From: Adiantum capillus-veneris | Lineage: Eukaryota > Streptophyta > Polypodiopsida > Polypodiales > Pteridaceae | Reading direction: 5' to 3' | Assembly: GCA_014529385.2 (NCBI GenBank) | Contig: CM043953.1 | Coordinates: 77,242,872 to 77,306,871 of the forward strand | DNA length: 64,000 bases | Part shown: piece by piece, positions 47,561 to 57,438 of the stretch | Position numbering within the stretch: position 1 is the first letter of the stretch | How the letters are laid out: each line of letters starts with the position of its first letter | Translations under genes and position numbers: made by a program | Notes under the pieces: generated by a model | The model's database searches: none | Told to the model about the DNA's origin: nothing | What the model saw: the letters and a program-made list of their open reading frames with translations, nothing else

Positions 47561-48133
47561 AGGTGGTAGGGGAGGAGAGAGGAGCTTCCTTGCTGCAGCA
47601 ATGGAGATGGTGTAAAGAGAGAGAGAGTGTTGGAGTAGAGGATGAGTGTGATGGTTGCAACCAAGGAGGGGTTGGAAAAGGGGTTCTAGAAAGAGAAAAT
47701 CCCTTTTTGCGTAATAACTAATTTTGGGGGAGCTCTGGATAGCAAAAAAAGATTTTTTAAAAGTTTTTTTAAAATTTTGAATTTTAGGGTTTTTGGATGC
47801 ACGTTTTGACTTTTTGAGATCAAAAAATGCTTTTTTGACCATAAAATAGTTTTAGGGGGGTTTTCAGAAGATGAAATTTGAGTTTTGAAATTTTTGAAAA
47901 ATTTCAAATTTTTGGGATTTTTTCAAAACCGGATCAAAAAGGAGGGAAGTTGGAGGTTCCATATGGCCCACCCCTCCCCCCCCCCCGACCCCACCTTCTC
48001 ACTAGGTAAGAGCCCATTTAAAAAGTGTAAGACTACTTTGTCCCCCTACATTTTTGAGGGCATAGAGTGTGTCCACCACCCTCTTCTCATTGGCTGGCCT
48101 CTAATTAACCTTAATCCCAAAGGGCCCCTAGAG
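47560..48133. other. Upstream flank of gene E to the right end of the 10-kb element
   Basis: AT-rich, with many runs of T, A and C (for example tttttgaaaaatttcaaa); no gene recognised. It probably holds the gene E promoter. Confidence 0.45.
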
Positions 48134-48153
48134 GGTTCATATTTTTCCTAATG
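48134..48153 (-). repeat. Right terminal inverted repeat of the 10-kb element
   Basis: On the minus strand it reads CATTAGGAAAAATATGAACC, 19 of 20 identical to the left end. Confidence 0.9.
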
Positions 48154-50699
48154 GATCCTCTGCATGCACCCCATAGAGAGTAGCAGCTTGATGCTTGTCT
48201 GGCACTACCTCAGCAGCTTCTGACTGAGCATCTTCTCCAATCTCCTCCATTGATGCCGTTGTGATTGACACATGGTAGCCTTCACACATCTGTGCACTAC
48301 AAGGGGCTAGCTACCTCTATGACATACCACCAGTTTGATGCAGACTTTGTAGGATGAAATATCACCTTCCAGAGCCACATAACTTACATGAGAGCTTCCA
48401 AGCACATAACTTCTAAAATTGGATGTTAACTATTTACATACTTGTTCATAATACTCGGGTAGTACGAAAGTGTCTCTTAGGTCAATCCATTTCTTAGTTG
48501 AATCCACCTCAAGAAAACCAGACTCTCCTCTACGCACAGTAGCGTTGCGACCCTCCATGATTATCTTGAACCATTGCATGTCCAACAAGTCGACAAAAAT
48601 CCTCTATAATCGATCCTCAAAATCTCTTGTAGCGTGCCGAAGTAAGTGAGTTCCGCCACCACAGGATCTGCATCAGAGGACAGTCGTCAACTAGACTGTT
48701 CAAATTTTGCCATGACTCCACAATCTTGAGTAAAACGCTTTTTGTCAATCTTTACACCATGCTGCTGTATTTGACTTATACTACAACCAACAAAGATTAT
48801 GACTGGCCGTTCAAACATCTAGAAAGTCAATAGTCATACATTGCAAACTTACCTTGGTCGCACAACCGGGAGAGTACTCCCACTCCTCCTTAGTCACTTC
48901 TTCACCGCACTATTGTGCGTTTTTCAATTGGTTGTGCAACCATCTTAAGCTCATGAATGTTGGTGGGCTCTCCAGATCCGCCAGATAGTGCATCGGTGGT
49001 CCTCTTCCTCTTCTCCACTCAATTCGTTCCCTTTGTCGCTCTTGCTTTGCATCCACATATTGTGAAATACACTTTTACATCACTGGATTGTGAAGCATGC
49101 AAAATCGGTTGATTTTAGCCTCTAGATCTTCCGTCATCTTCTTCTCAACACCGAGATTGCACATGACAATCCCAGATATGCACTCATCATCTATGGTTCA
49201 CCATAGCGTGTCCCAGGATTTGTCAAATCCATCTAGCCACTCTCCAATGTACACTAGGGACTCTGATACCAGACAACCTTCTTCCATGCTACCCTCCGGA
49301 CATGCCTTCTGACACACATATGCCTTGAGCATTTTTATGAAACGTTCTAAAAATAACATCCATCTGGAATGTATTGTGCCATCTATTTCCACCTCATCAA
49401 CTACGTGAACAAGAAGATGCACCTGAATGGTTAGCATGGTAGTAGGAAAGTGTTTCTCAAACATGCACACAACCTCTGCAACGTTTAGTTTGGCAAATGG
49501 TATGAATTCTATGTTGATCTCCTTTTGTGAGATCCATTGCACCAACTTTGCAAGTTTGTAGATTGTGTTACGGACGTCAAGAGACAAACATCCCTCAATG
49601 GCCACCGGTAAAATAAACTAAAAAACACGTGCAACAATGATATTAAAGTCCACACACAAATTTGTTACACAATTCCCACTATGATATATTCCACTATGAA
49701 CATACCTGACACATTTTATGCCAGTCGTGTGACTTCAAACCGGTAAGCTTTCCTTCTTTCGTAAAACATGTTCGGAGCGAGCGCATTACGCCAGTGGGCG
49801 TCCGCACAGATCGAATGGTCTCTTTTACTTTGCGTTCTTGGGCTCCTGTGAAAATCCATGGAGCTTTAGGGAGTTTTATCGATCCATCGGATGCTGTCTG
49901 TGGCCAATATTGCTCCATACGATCCACATTTCTAAGGTCAACCCTGGCTCCCAAAGTATTTTTCTTGCCGGTCAGATGGTCCCATAGTAGATTACCCACA
50001 TTCTTGAATACGTGCATTGGATCAAGCAAGTGATTGATCATGAGTCGGGGCCAATATAGAGAGAGTCTCTTCATCCCTGGGGACAAACCGTCATCACACA
50101 TCTGCTTCTGATCTAACCATGCTTGTGCAGACATCCTCGGTAGCTCTCTTCCCAAAAAACCGTCGCGTAACACATGATTCTCTGGAAGATACGCTTGATG
50201 ACCTTCGTAGATTTGCTTCTTCAATGAGGGCACCGGACCTGTATTCAGTCTAGGTCCACATGTGACACATGCTTTGTATCCGCTTGTTTGAAGCTCTGCA
50301 TGTATATACATGAGAATAGATAAGCTTGAGAAAAACCAAGATTTATAGTGTTTGAGTTTAAGTGTAAATCACATGAGCATTCTGCTAATCCGAGATAGTC
50401 ATGCATGGTCCACATTAGAATGCCTCTGATCAAAGAATTCCGTCGACCTGTGTATCAGCTCATGTCCACCACTTCTATGCCAATCCACAATTTTTGTAGC
50501 TCTTCCAATAGTGGACAAAGATACACATCCATATTCTTCACTTTATACCGCCCCGACACAATCAAGCTTAGCCATAGGTGCCCCTTCTTCATAGTCAACC
50601 ACGGGGGAATGTTGTAGTTGACGATGACAACGGTCCATACATTGTAAGATGTCGATAAACATAAATTTAAATGTAATCTAACCTAATCTAATTTAACTT

Positions 50700-50822
50700 T
50701 TAACCAAATCTCTTTCTCTCTTCGTTTTCTCCCCTTACCTCTCTCTTTCGTCCTCTCCCCCGTCTCTCTCTTTGGTTTTTTATTCTCTCTCTCTTTCTTT
50801 TTGTTTTCTCTCCTCTCTCTTT

Positions 50823-50855
<33 letters not shown>

Positions 50856-50870
50856 CTTTCTCTCTCTCTT

Positions 50871-50919
<49 letters not shown>

Positions 50920-50982
50920 GTGTGTGTATGCATTCTTTGTTTATGCATGTGTGTATGTGTGTTTTTTTTTGTTTATGCATGT

Positions 50983-51035
<53 letters not shown>

Positions 51036-51057
51036 AACACAATGTGTGCGCGCGCGC

Positions 51058-51134
<77 letters not shown>

Positions 51135-51194
51135 GGGAAGGGAACATGAGAGAGAAGACAGGGAAGGAGCATACCTGGCTCTCCTTCCTCTCCT

Positions 51195-51237
<43 letters not shown>

Positions 51238-51240
51238 AGA
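50700..51240. repeat. Microsatellite-rich subterminal region of CACTA-2
   Basis: (CT)n, (CG)n, (GT)n and (GA)n runs in the same order as 19160-19800, with gcatgtgtgtatgtg and ggaacatgagagag words. Confidence 0.9.
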
Positions 51241-51329
51241 AGAAAGAGAGAGAGGGAAAGTGCGGGTTACCTCTTTGCTTGCTGAAAGCTCAAATCTGAG
51301 ATCTGAGTTTTCGGGCGCTCTCGGTTTAT

Positions 51330-51464
51330 TTTTTACCCCTATAGGCGTCGCTATAAGCGTCGCTATGTAACAAATAAACTAGCGACGCTCATAGCGATGC
51401 CATGAATTTTCACTTTTGAGCGTTGCACTGCGAGCGTTGCTAATGTGAAGTACCTCTTGTAGTG
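51330..51464. promoter_or_regulatory. Subterminal repeats and terminal repeat of CACTA-2
   Basis: GCGTCGCTATAAGCGTCGC, TAGCGACGCTCATAGCGA and GCGAGCGTTGC words precede the terminal tacctcttgtagtg. This is the tnp2-side end of the element. Confidence 0.7.
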
Positions 51465-52013
51465 GAATATTGACGACTTTGATTTTGCACATGAAGGTGC
51501 TACTAATGATGCCCCCATGTTTGTGAATTATCTTGTTACTAGATTGCAACAAGCTATGGGTAACTCTGCTCTACAAGCCGAAGTTACCCAAAAACTTCGC
51601 ACACATGGGATTCTCCAAACTCCAAGAGGAGAGAGAGATTAGGAAGCCACTTGTAGAGACTTCCAAAAGAAGACTCTCTCCCGTGAGAGAAGAGGAAGAA
51701 TCCTATGAATGACAAAGAAGTGAATCTCCAAATTCCTTTGAAGATGTGGTTTCACAAAGACGACAGTCTTGACGATCCCCAACTCCTCTTAAGAGGAAAA
51801 GATCGTCATATAGTCCTTCTCCTCATTATTTTGAGAAGGAAGAGAGGACACAAAAGAAGAAAAATATGAGAATGAGGTTACCCTCTTCTCCATCTTCCTC
51901 CTCTTCTGATGAAAGCAGCAGTTTTTCTCCTGGAGAATACAAGAGGAGAGGACATCACAAACTCCTATGCTGCTTGGAAAAGATCCTACAAGATTTAGAA
52001 GTTCAAGGAGGGA
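51465..52013 (+). pseudogene. G1 gag, segment between CACTA-2 and CACTA-3
   Basis: Reading continues from the leader before CACTA-2: DDFDFAHEGATNDAPMFVNY, then LQQAMGNSALQAEVTQKL. An Arg/Ser/Glu-rich stretch and LPSSPSSSSSDESSSFSPGE follow. It is part of a fossil gypsy gag with a few breaks. Confidence 0.7.
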
Positions 52014-52140
52014 CACTACACGAGGTACTTAATAGTAGCGACGCTCGTAGTGCGACGCTCAAACATGAAAAACCACGGCGTCACTATAAGCGTCGCTAAG
52101 TTACAAGTAACATAGCGACGCTTATAGCGACGCCACCAAG
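52014..52140. promoter_or_regulatory. Subterminal repeats of CACTA-3, tnp2 side
   Basis: AGCGACGCTCGTAG, GCGTCGCTAAG and TAGCGACGCTTATAGCGACG words follow the terminal repeat. Confidence 0.7.
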
Positions 52141-52173
52141 GCTAAAGAAATAACCGAGAGTGTTCGAAAACTC

Positions 52174-52281
52174 AGATCTCAGATCTGAGTTTCTAAGATC
52201 TCAGATCTGAGTTTCTAAGATCTCAGATCTGAGTTTCTCAGATCTCAGATCTGAGTTTCTCAGATCTCAGATCTGAGTTTT
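52174..52281. repeat. Five tandem 22-bp palindromic units (AGATCTCAGATCTGAG...)
   Basis: Each unit is agatctcagatctgagtttc plus ta or tc. CTCAGATCTGAG is a perfect 12-bp palindrome. CACTA-1 and CACTA-2 have a single degenerate relative at the same place (aactcaggtccgagatt; ctcaaatctgagatctgag). The array may be an expanded protein-binding site. Confidence 0.92.
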
Positions 52282-52309
52282 CGGCGCACGCTCAAGCAAG
52301 CAAGGTAAC

Positions 52310-52335
52310 GCTCTCCCTCTCTCTCTCTTTCTTCT

Positions 52336-52381
<46 letters not shown>

Positions 52382-52443
52382 AGAGGAAGGAGAGCGAGGT
52401 ATGCTCCTTCCCTCTCCTCACTCTCATGTTCCCTTCCCCTCTT

Positions 52444-52474
<31 letters not shown>

Positions 52475-52495
52475 TTGTGTTTTTGAGAGAGAGAG

Positions 52496-52550
<55 letters not shown>

Positions 52551-52673
52551 ACAAGAATAAACAAAAAATGCACACACACATTAAGAGAGGAAAAGAGAGA
52601 GAGAGAGCATGCATAAACCAAAAACGCACACACACATGCATAAACAAAGAATGCACACACACATTGAGAGAGG

Positions 52674-52730
<57 letters not shown>

Positions 52731-52735
52731 AGAAG
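52310..52735. repeat. Microsatellite-rich subterminal region of CACTA-3
   Basis: (AC)n, (GA)n and (GATA)n runs and cacacacattaagagagg / acacacattgagagagg repeats, then (GA)n and (GAA)n. Confidence 0.9.
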
Positions 52736-52954
52736 AAGAAGAATAAGAAGAGAGTCTTAACATCGTAGGAAACTATCCCAAGAGACCTTAAAGATCTAGT
52801 CTACAGGAGTTGAACTCAAGACGTGTTATTCATGAGAGAAATGGCATAACCAATCTATCACACTTCGGTGATAGAAAAGTTATACCATTTTTCTCCTTTT
52901 TTTATTGGCGTGCACACACACCCACACACACACCCGAGACCTAAGAATCTAGAA

Positions 52955-53035
52955 AACGAGGAGTTGAACTCAAGACCTATTATTCAAGAGGAAAATGGCA
53001 TAACCAATCTACCACACTTGGGTGATAGAAAGGTT
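52955..53035 (-). other. tRNA-like / SINE-head-like sequence (one of two)
   Basis: On the minus strand tggtagattggttatgcc resembles a pol III box A (10 of 11 positions of TRGYNNARNNG), and gagttcaactcc ~35 bp later resembles box B (GTTCRANNCC). A related copy lies at about 52815-52895, on the same strand. No full cloverleaf was established. It could be the tRNA-derived head of a SINE. Confidence 0.4.
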
Positions 53036-53119
53036 ATACCATTTTCTCTTTTTATTGGCACACACATACCCACACACACACACACAAGAAGAAGAGAGTT
53101 TTAACGTCGTAGGAAACTA

Positions 53120-53290
53120 TCCCAAAAGACGTTAAAGATTAGGTTAGATGTAGACTTACGTTAAATTAGATTTAGATTTATTTAAGTTAAATTAGATTAG
53201 ATTTAGGTTTATTTTTAGTTAGATTTACGTTTGATTAGATTTAGGTTTATTTATGTTAGATTTAGATTTACGTTATATTAGATTAGATGC
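53120..53290. repeat. Degenerate TTAGATTTAGGTTTA tract in CACTA-3
   Basis: This is the inverse complement type of the tract at 18540-19156. Confidence 0.75.
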
Positions 53291-54250
53291 ACTATCCGAT
53301 GGGTCTGGAGAGCCTACCAACATTCATGAGCTTAAGATGGTTGCACAACCAATTGAAAAGCGCACAACAGTGCAGTGAAGAAGTGACTGAGGAAGAGTGG
53401 TAGTACTCTAGGGGTTGCACGACCAAGGTATGTTTGCAATGTACGATTAGTAACTTTCTAGATGTTTGAATGGCCACTCATAATCTTTATTGGTTTTAGT
53501 ATAAGTCATACACAACAGCATGGTGTAAAGGTTGACATTTTAGGGTGGAACGGATCGACAAAAAGCGTTTTACTCAAGATTGTGGAATCATGGCAAAATT
53601 TGAACAGTCTAGTCGACGACGGTCCTCTGATGCTGATCCTGTGGTGGTAGAACTCACTTACTTCGGCACGCTACAAGAGATTTTGAGGATCGATTATAGA
53701 GGATTTTTTGTCAACTTGTTCGACGTGCAATAGTTCAAGATAATCATAGAGGGTCGCAACGCTACTGTGCGTAGAGGAGAGTCTAGTTTTCTTGAGGTGG
53801 ATTCAACTAAGAAATGGACTGACTTAAGAGACACTTTCGTACTACCCGAGCATTGTGAACAAGTAAGTATGTAAATTGTTAACATCCCATTTTAGAATTT
53901 ATGTGCTTGGAAGCTCTTATGTAAGTTATGTGGCTCTGGGGCAGGTGATATTTCATCCTACAAAGTCTGCATCAAACTGGTGGTACGTCATAGAGGTAGC
54001 CCCTCGTAGTGCACGGACGTATGAAGGCTACCATGTGCCAATCACAACGGCATCAATGGAGGAGATCGGAGAAGATGCTCAGTCAAAAGCCGTGGAGGTG
54101 GTGCCAGACGAACATCAAGCTGCTATTCTCTATGGGGTGCATGCAGAGGATCTAAAAAATGAAACAAAGGACATCTGTTTAAACGGAGAGCTCTATATAG
54201 ATATAGGAAGTTATGATGAGCTATGCGATGATGAAAAAGAGATCTCTTAA
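53290..54250 (+). pseudogene. CACTA-3 tnp2 C-terminal fragment (DUF4216)
   Basis: The pieces are DGSGEPTNIHELKMVAQPI, an intron-like stretch starting gtatgtttgc, VVVELTYFGTLQEILRIDYR, FLEVDSTKKWTDLRDTFVL, an intron (gtaagtatg ... ggggcag), and FHPTKSASNWWYVIEVAPRS running to KEIS and stop at 54250. The last part is open for ~100 residues. The catalytic part of the transposase is absent. A TAG replaces the Trp codon in DVQWF (near 53730). Confidence 0.8.
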
Positions 54251-54534
54251 AGCCCTACATATTGTATTTGAACAATTTTGCTCCATTTTGTAAATTCAAA
54301 GTTATGCACTTGCCTCTTCCATCACTCAAGTTGAATAGAAGAAGAATGCTTTCTGTTGCTGCTAGCCTTTGAACATTCCAAAGCTACAAGCACCTTCAAG
54401 TTCTTGTACGATTCTCCGTTTTGAACAATTTTACTCCGTTTTGTAAAAACTCTGGCTCTCTAAGTATTTGCGTCATTGCATTTAATGGTCTTTGCGTCCA
54501 TGCCAGGTACGTATGCTCTAAGTATGTACCTCCT

Positions 54535-54571
<37 letters not shown>

Positions 54572-54634
54572 GTCCATGTTTTCTACTCCATTCATTCAAT
54601 ATTAAGTTTAAATATTTGTGTGTTTAATGCAAGT

Positions 54635-55943
54635 ATGGATGATGAGGAGTTTCTTTCTTCTTTGTCACCCCAGCAGAGACGGTGGTACGTGGAGCGTCAT
54701 CGCTCTGGCGCACCATCGCGCGTTCCTACTCCATCCGCATCTCCCTCTGTTTCGGAGTCCTCAGCACGCTCCGAAGCTTCGGTGTCGACGAGACAATCTT
54801 CACACTCGTCTAGGCACCGACACTCTAGTGGTGGCGGTGGTGGTTGTTGTGGGGGTGCCGCTACCGATGCTTCGACATCGCCTCGTGTTCGACGAGGCTC
54901 TTTACCCTCCCCTTCTTTGCCCGTCCCGACACCAGCCACAGCATCGCCATCGACGCTAGGTTTTGCACAGCTGACTGCCGTTCCCCGTAGCTATACACCA
55001 CTAGCTACTCCTCCAGGAGTCACTCTAGTGGACACTCCTCGCTTCGGGGCTCAGACTCCAGTGGAGACACCTGGTGTCCGTACCTCCGTTGACACGCCGC
55101 TAGAGACCCCTGCCGAGACACCCAGGTTCACGCATTAGCGGTGACAGGGCTTGCCTTACTCCGTCGACTTTAGCGGGGGCATCATCTTGGATGATGAAGG
55201 CAAGAAGGTGATTTTGCGCATGCGCGGTCTTTTCTCTCAGGTGTTTAAACACTACATACTAAACACCTAGAGTGAAGTACTGAATGAATTAAAAGACAGA
55301 GTCATCAGCATGCTTCATGACGAGTTTCTCGTTCCAACCCGGGATGACCGCTTCAATGAAGATGCGACTAGGTTCGAATGCGCGCCGAATACTACAAGCA
55401 TAAGAGCTCCGAAGTGCAAAAAGAAATCAAGCATGGGTGGAGCAGACCAGATTGGCTGGCCAAAGAAGATTGGAAGCAAGCGAAGAAAGAAGCGCGCGAG
55501 AATCCCGACAAGTGGAAGCAACAAAAGGAGGCAGCCAGAGCGCGAGTAGAGGCAGGGAGCTCGCACCACTTGGGGAGCGGCAGGTGGGCATCATTTGAGG
55601 CCGATTTTGTAAGTGTTTTCTCATCTATGTTTGATAGTTTAGGGTTTATGGGATTTGAAATTCTAACATAATGGATTCTTTGTATGTTTTGACAGTGGTC
55701 GTTTACAGGACGTGATCCCACACCGTACGAACGTGAGTATGCAGGCAGGAAGGGCATAAACGCCCTTATAGACATCCTGAGTTCTCGCGGCGGCATGATT
55801 AGTATTAGGGTTTATTCTTTTCTATTTATTGTATTATTTTATAAACGTCGCTATATGTGTATACTTACAACAAGCTATCTTATTGTTTTTTTTTGCAGAA
55901 TCCGACAGATACACCGCTTCGACGCGATGAGACGTCTGATTAG
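54635..55943 (+). pseudogene. CACTA-3 second gene, Transposase_24-type protein
   Basis: MDDEEFLSSLSPQQRRW starts at 54635. The Ser/Pro/Thr-rich N-part stays open for ~168 residues, with a DTPRFGAQTPVETPGVRTSV repeat of the pattern xTPxxT, and ends at a TAG after RFTH. The conserved part follows in the same frame as LPYSVDFSGG, with changes in YILNT-stop-SEV. It runs on to GSGRWASFEADF and a GTAAGT donor, PYEREYAGRKGINALIDIL, and a last exon ending ETSD at 55943. Confidence 0.72.
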
Positions 55944-56339
55944 ACAACGTCAGTGTAGCCATAGCTAGATAGCATTAGTTTCTTTTTGTCATAGATTATG
56001 TATCATGAGACGACTTTTATACGTCTTTTTGAAAACCATGTATATTTTTTAAATAATGACAATGGTTTGTAACTATTACATTTGCAATGATTAACAATCA
56101 AGTGATTTTGCCTATGTGTACAATTGTCATTGATTTACTTTCATCAATTCACGCTTTTCATTTTTGTATCTTTATTTTGCAAACAATACGTACTATGGAT
56201 GATGGAGTTAATGATTATATTGTCTTGTGGGTGACTATTTTGGGTCTATATTTACCTTTGCACTTTTTTTCAAAGGTAAATAGACAAATGAAACATTTAA
56301 TATGGTAGATGAATTCCCTGCCACCAAAAAGTTTTCATC

Positions 56340-56565
56340 TTGGGCGTCGCTATGACCGTCGCTATATTAGGCTCTGCAGCGTCGCTATTGATGGCCCTGC
56401 AACGTCGCTATATAGCGACGCTTATAGCGACTGGCATAGCGACGCTGATAGCGACGTCCCTATATTGACACTCATAGCGACGCTCTTAGCGACGCCGGGG
56501 GTTATAAAAACCCAGTGTATTTCTGTTGCTAAAAGCGTAACAAGAGCACACAACCTCTTGTAGTG
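56340..56565. promoter_or_regulatory. Subterminal repeats and end of CACTA-3, tnp1 side
   Basis: A dense array of GCGTCGCTATGACCGTCGC, AACGTCGCTATATAGCGACG and similar words over ~170 bp, then the terminal repeat. It is the clearest subterminal array of the three CACTA elements. Confidence 0.75.
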
Positions 56566-56607
56566 GGAGAAAAGAGTACACAACCTCTTGTAGTGGGAGA
56601 AAAGAGT
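56548..56607. repeat. 30-bp tandem duplication spanning the CACTA-3 terminus and target
   Basis: The word acacaacctcttgtagtggg with agaaaagagt occurs twice without a gap. The first copy holds the true end (56565) and the second repeats the last 18 bp of the element plus 12 bp of G1 target. Confidence 0.93.
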
Positions 56608-56857
56608 ATCTCTTTTAAAACCTATGATGGAACCTTTGGTGCTATGGAAATTTTTTTGGCCTTCATTCATCAATTTGATGCGGCACCCCACATGAAACAT
56701 CCAATGTTGCTATTTTTTGACGCTCAAGGTGCACAATCCTACTCGCTGTGGCAAGTCTGTTGTTCCAAGAGTGGGAGGAGGACCATGGAGCACTGCAAAA
56801 TACAACCTCAAATACAAGAGAGAGAAAACTTTTGGACTAGTGCAAAATCTTCAAAGC

Positions 56858-56882
56858 TCTGATACCAATGTCAGGTGCAGCA
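56858..56882 (-). mobile_element. Gypsy-type element G3: primer-binding site and start of its 5' LTR
   Basis: gctctgatacca (56857-56868) is the complement of the initiator-Met primer-binding site, directly followed by TGTCAGGTGCAGCA. The LTR continues after G2 at 63955 and runs out of the window. About 160 bp to its left (to ~56700) look like its leader. It is a fossil, mostly unseen. Confidence 0.6.
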
Positions 56883-57425
56883 TGTAACAAACTTGGACAC
56901 CCCAAGTCTAGATTTTACCGCGACACAGTAGAGATTCACTTTAAAACAATTTACAAAAGACGACATGGTCCTATGTAGTTCCATGCCAAGAGGTATTGGC
57001 CCCAAAGGCTAGTGCCCCTTTTGGTATTTCTTTTTATATGAATCTATGTGCAAAGTACAAGGAAGTCCTTGGGAACTCACACTCAAACTCTGCGTCCAGA
57101 TGCTCTGAGTAATGAAGCCCAAAAGACCTATTTATTGTTACAAGGGTTGCCCCAAAAGAAGAGCCCCAAAAATATAAACTCAAAATCTTATTAACTCAAA
57201 AGCAATTATCCCCAAAAACTTTGCTCCAAAATCTACCAGCCAAATGCAATCAGTGCAAATTACGGAGAATTGTACGAACTACCACATCATCAGTGCATTT
57301 TACAAAAATCATACAGACTACCACGTGTCAGCATGTCAGTGTGATTTTTGGTGGTTTTTTCATTGCATCCTGTCGGCGCATTTCTCTGCTTGTCCAAGGA
57401 CCTGCCACATCACCAGTTTGTGACA
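56883..57425 (-). repeat. 3' LTR of G2
   Basis: 543 bp; it matches 63351-63954, including attggccccaaag.ctagtg and catcaccagtttgtgaca. Confidence 0.93.
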
Positions 57426-57438
57426 TACCCCCCTCTTG

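Larger units (their letters stand above)
38101..48153. mobile_element. 10,053-bp TIR element with transposase-like, histone H3-like and two unknown genes
   Basis: The insertion is exact: CACTA-1 and CACTA-3 show the empty site ...gtagatcctctgc, and here gtag is followed by the element and then gatcctctgc. Termini are CATTAGGAGAAATATGAACC and its inverse with one mismatch; a second shared word, gggattaagg, lies ~60 bp in on the left and ~40 bp in on the right. Only a single G could be a target duplication. Genes: transposase-like (38694-41644, plus), H3-like (41784-42679, plus), gene D (44176-45752, minus), gene E (45999-47339, minus). Three hairpin units (42818-44013) lie between the converging pairs. 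I know of no named family with this content. I see no capsid-like, polymerase or integrase gene. The DDE/zinc pattern places it near RAG1/Transib/CMC. Confidence 0.88.
38002..50645 (-). pseudogene. CACTA-2 TNP2-type transposase, interrupted
   Basis: C-terminal codons (38002-38100) and the rest (48154-50645) are separated by the 10-kb element. The retained order is MDVYL-like core remnant, GYKACVTCGPRLNTG, MHVFKNVGNLLWDHLTGKKN, KSHDWHKMCQV, the DUF4218 part (FLERFIKMLKAYVCQKA, GSMEEGCLVSESL) and DUF4216. The ~510 bp at 48640-49140, missing from CACTA-1, is present here and corresponds to the start of DUF4216 (as also at 53290-53690). The N-terminal third is deleted. Confidence 0.85.
35464..51464 (-). 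mobile_element. CACTA (En/Spm) transposon CACTA-2
   Basis: It has perfect CACTACAAGAGG and CCTCTTGTAGTG ends, flanked by GAA on both sides (35461-35463 and 51465-51467). Its gene order is that of CACTA-1. Nearly 3 kb of the tnp2 N-terminal side has been lost (the junction is near 50650), and a 10,053-bp foreign element sits in the tnp2 C-terminal exon. Without that insert CACTA-2 would be ~5.9 kb. It is non-autonomous now, but the intact ends and duplication mean insertion into G1 was more recent than CACTA-1's decay suggests for its relative. Confidence 0.95.
52014..56565 (+). mobile_element. CACTA (En/Spm) transposon CACTA-3, deletion derivative
   Basis: It begins CACTACACGAGG and ends CCTCTTGTAGTG, flanked by GGA at both sides (52011-52013 and 56566-56568). 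The orientation is opposite to CACTA-1 and CACTA-2. It keeps only the DUF4216 end of tnp2 (53290-54250) and the tnp1-like gene (54635-55943), plus subterminal repeats and microsatellites. At 4.55 kb it is a non-autonomous relative. Confidence 0.93.
33956..56868 (+). mobile_element. Ty3/gypsy retrotransposon G1 (LTR, leader and gag only), split by two CACTA elements
   Basis: The parts are the LTR to 35040, the primer-binding site and leader to 35463, gag at 51465-52013, and gag at 56566-56700. CACTA-2 and CACTA-3 fill the gaps with 3-bp target duplications GAA and GGA. Gag content includes DDFDFAHEGATNDAPMFVNY, a Ser/Arg-rich stretch and FLAFIHQFDAA. It is a fossil with several breaks besides the insertions. 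Pol and a 3' LTR are not present in the window; the sequence passes into the leader of another element (G3) after ~56700. Confidence 0.75.

Noticed and set aside
47264-47842. 192-residue minus-strand frame with repeated TPSKAYPPSPPS units
   Set aside because: The repeats come from the 39-bp tandem array upstream of gene E, and the frame passes out of phase through the gene E start. I treat it as a shadow.
38101-48153. Polinton/Maverick or other virus-like element
   Set aside because: No DNA polymerase B, retroviral-type integrase, packaging ATPase or capsid-like sequence is visible. The catalytic gene is a DDE transposase with an internal zinc site.
52174-52281. CRISPR-like array of equal repeats
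   Set aside because: The units are contiguous without spacers, lie inside a plant CACTA element and are palindromic subterminal repeats.
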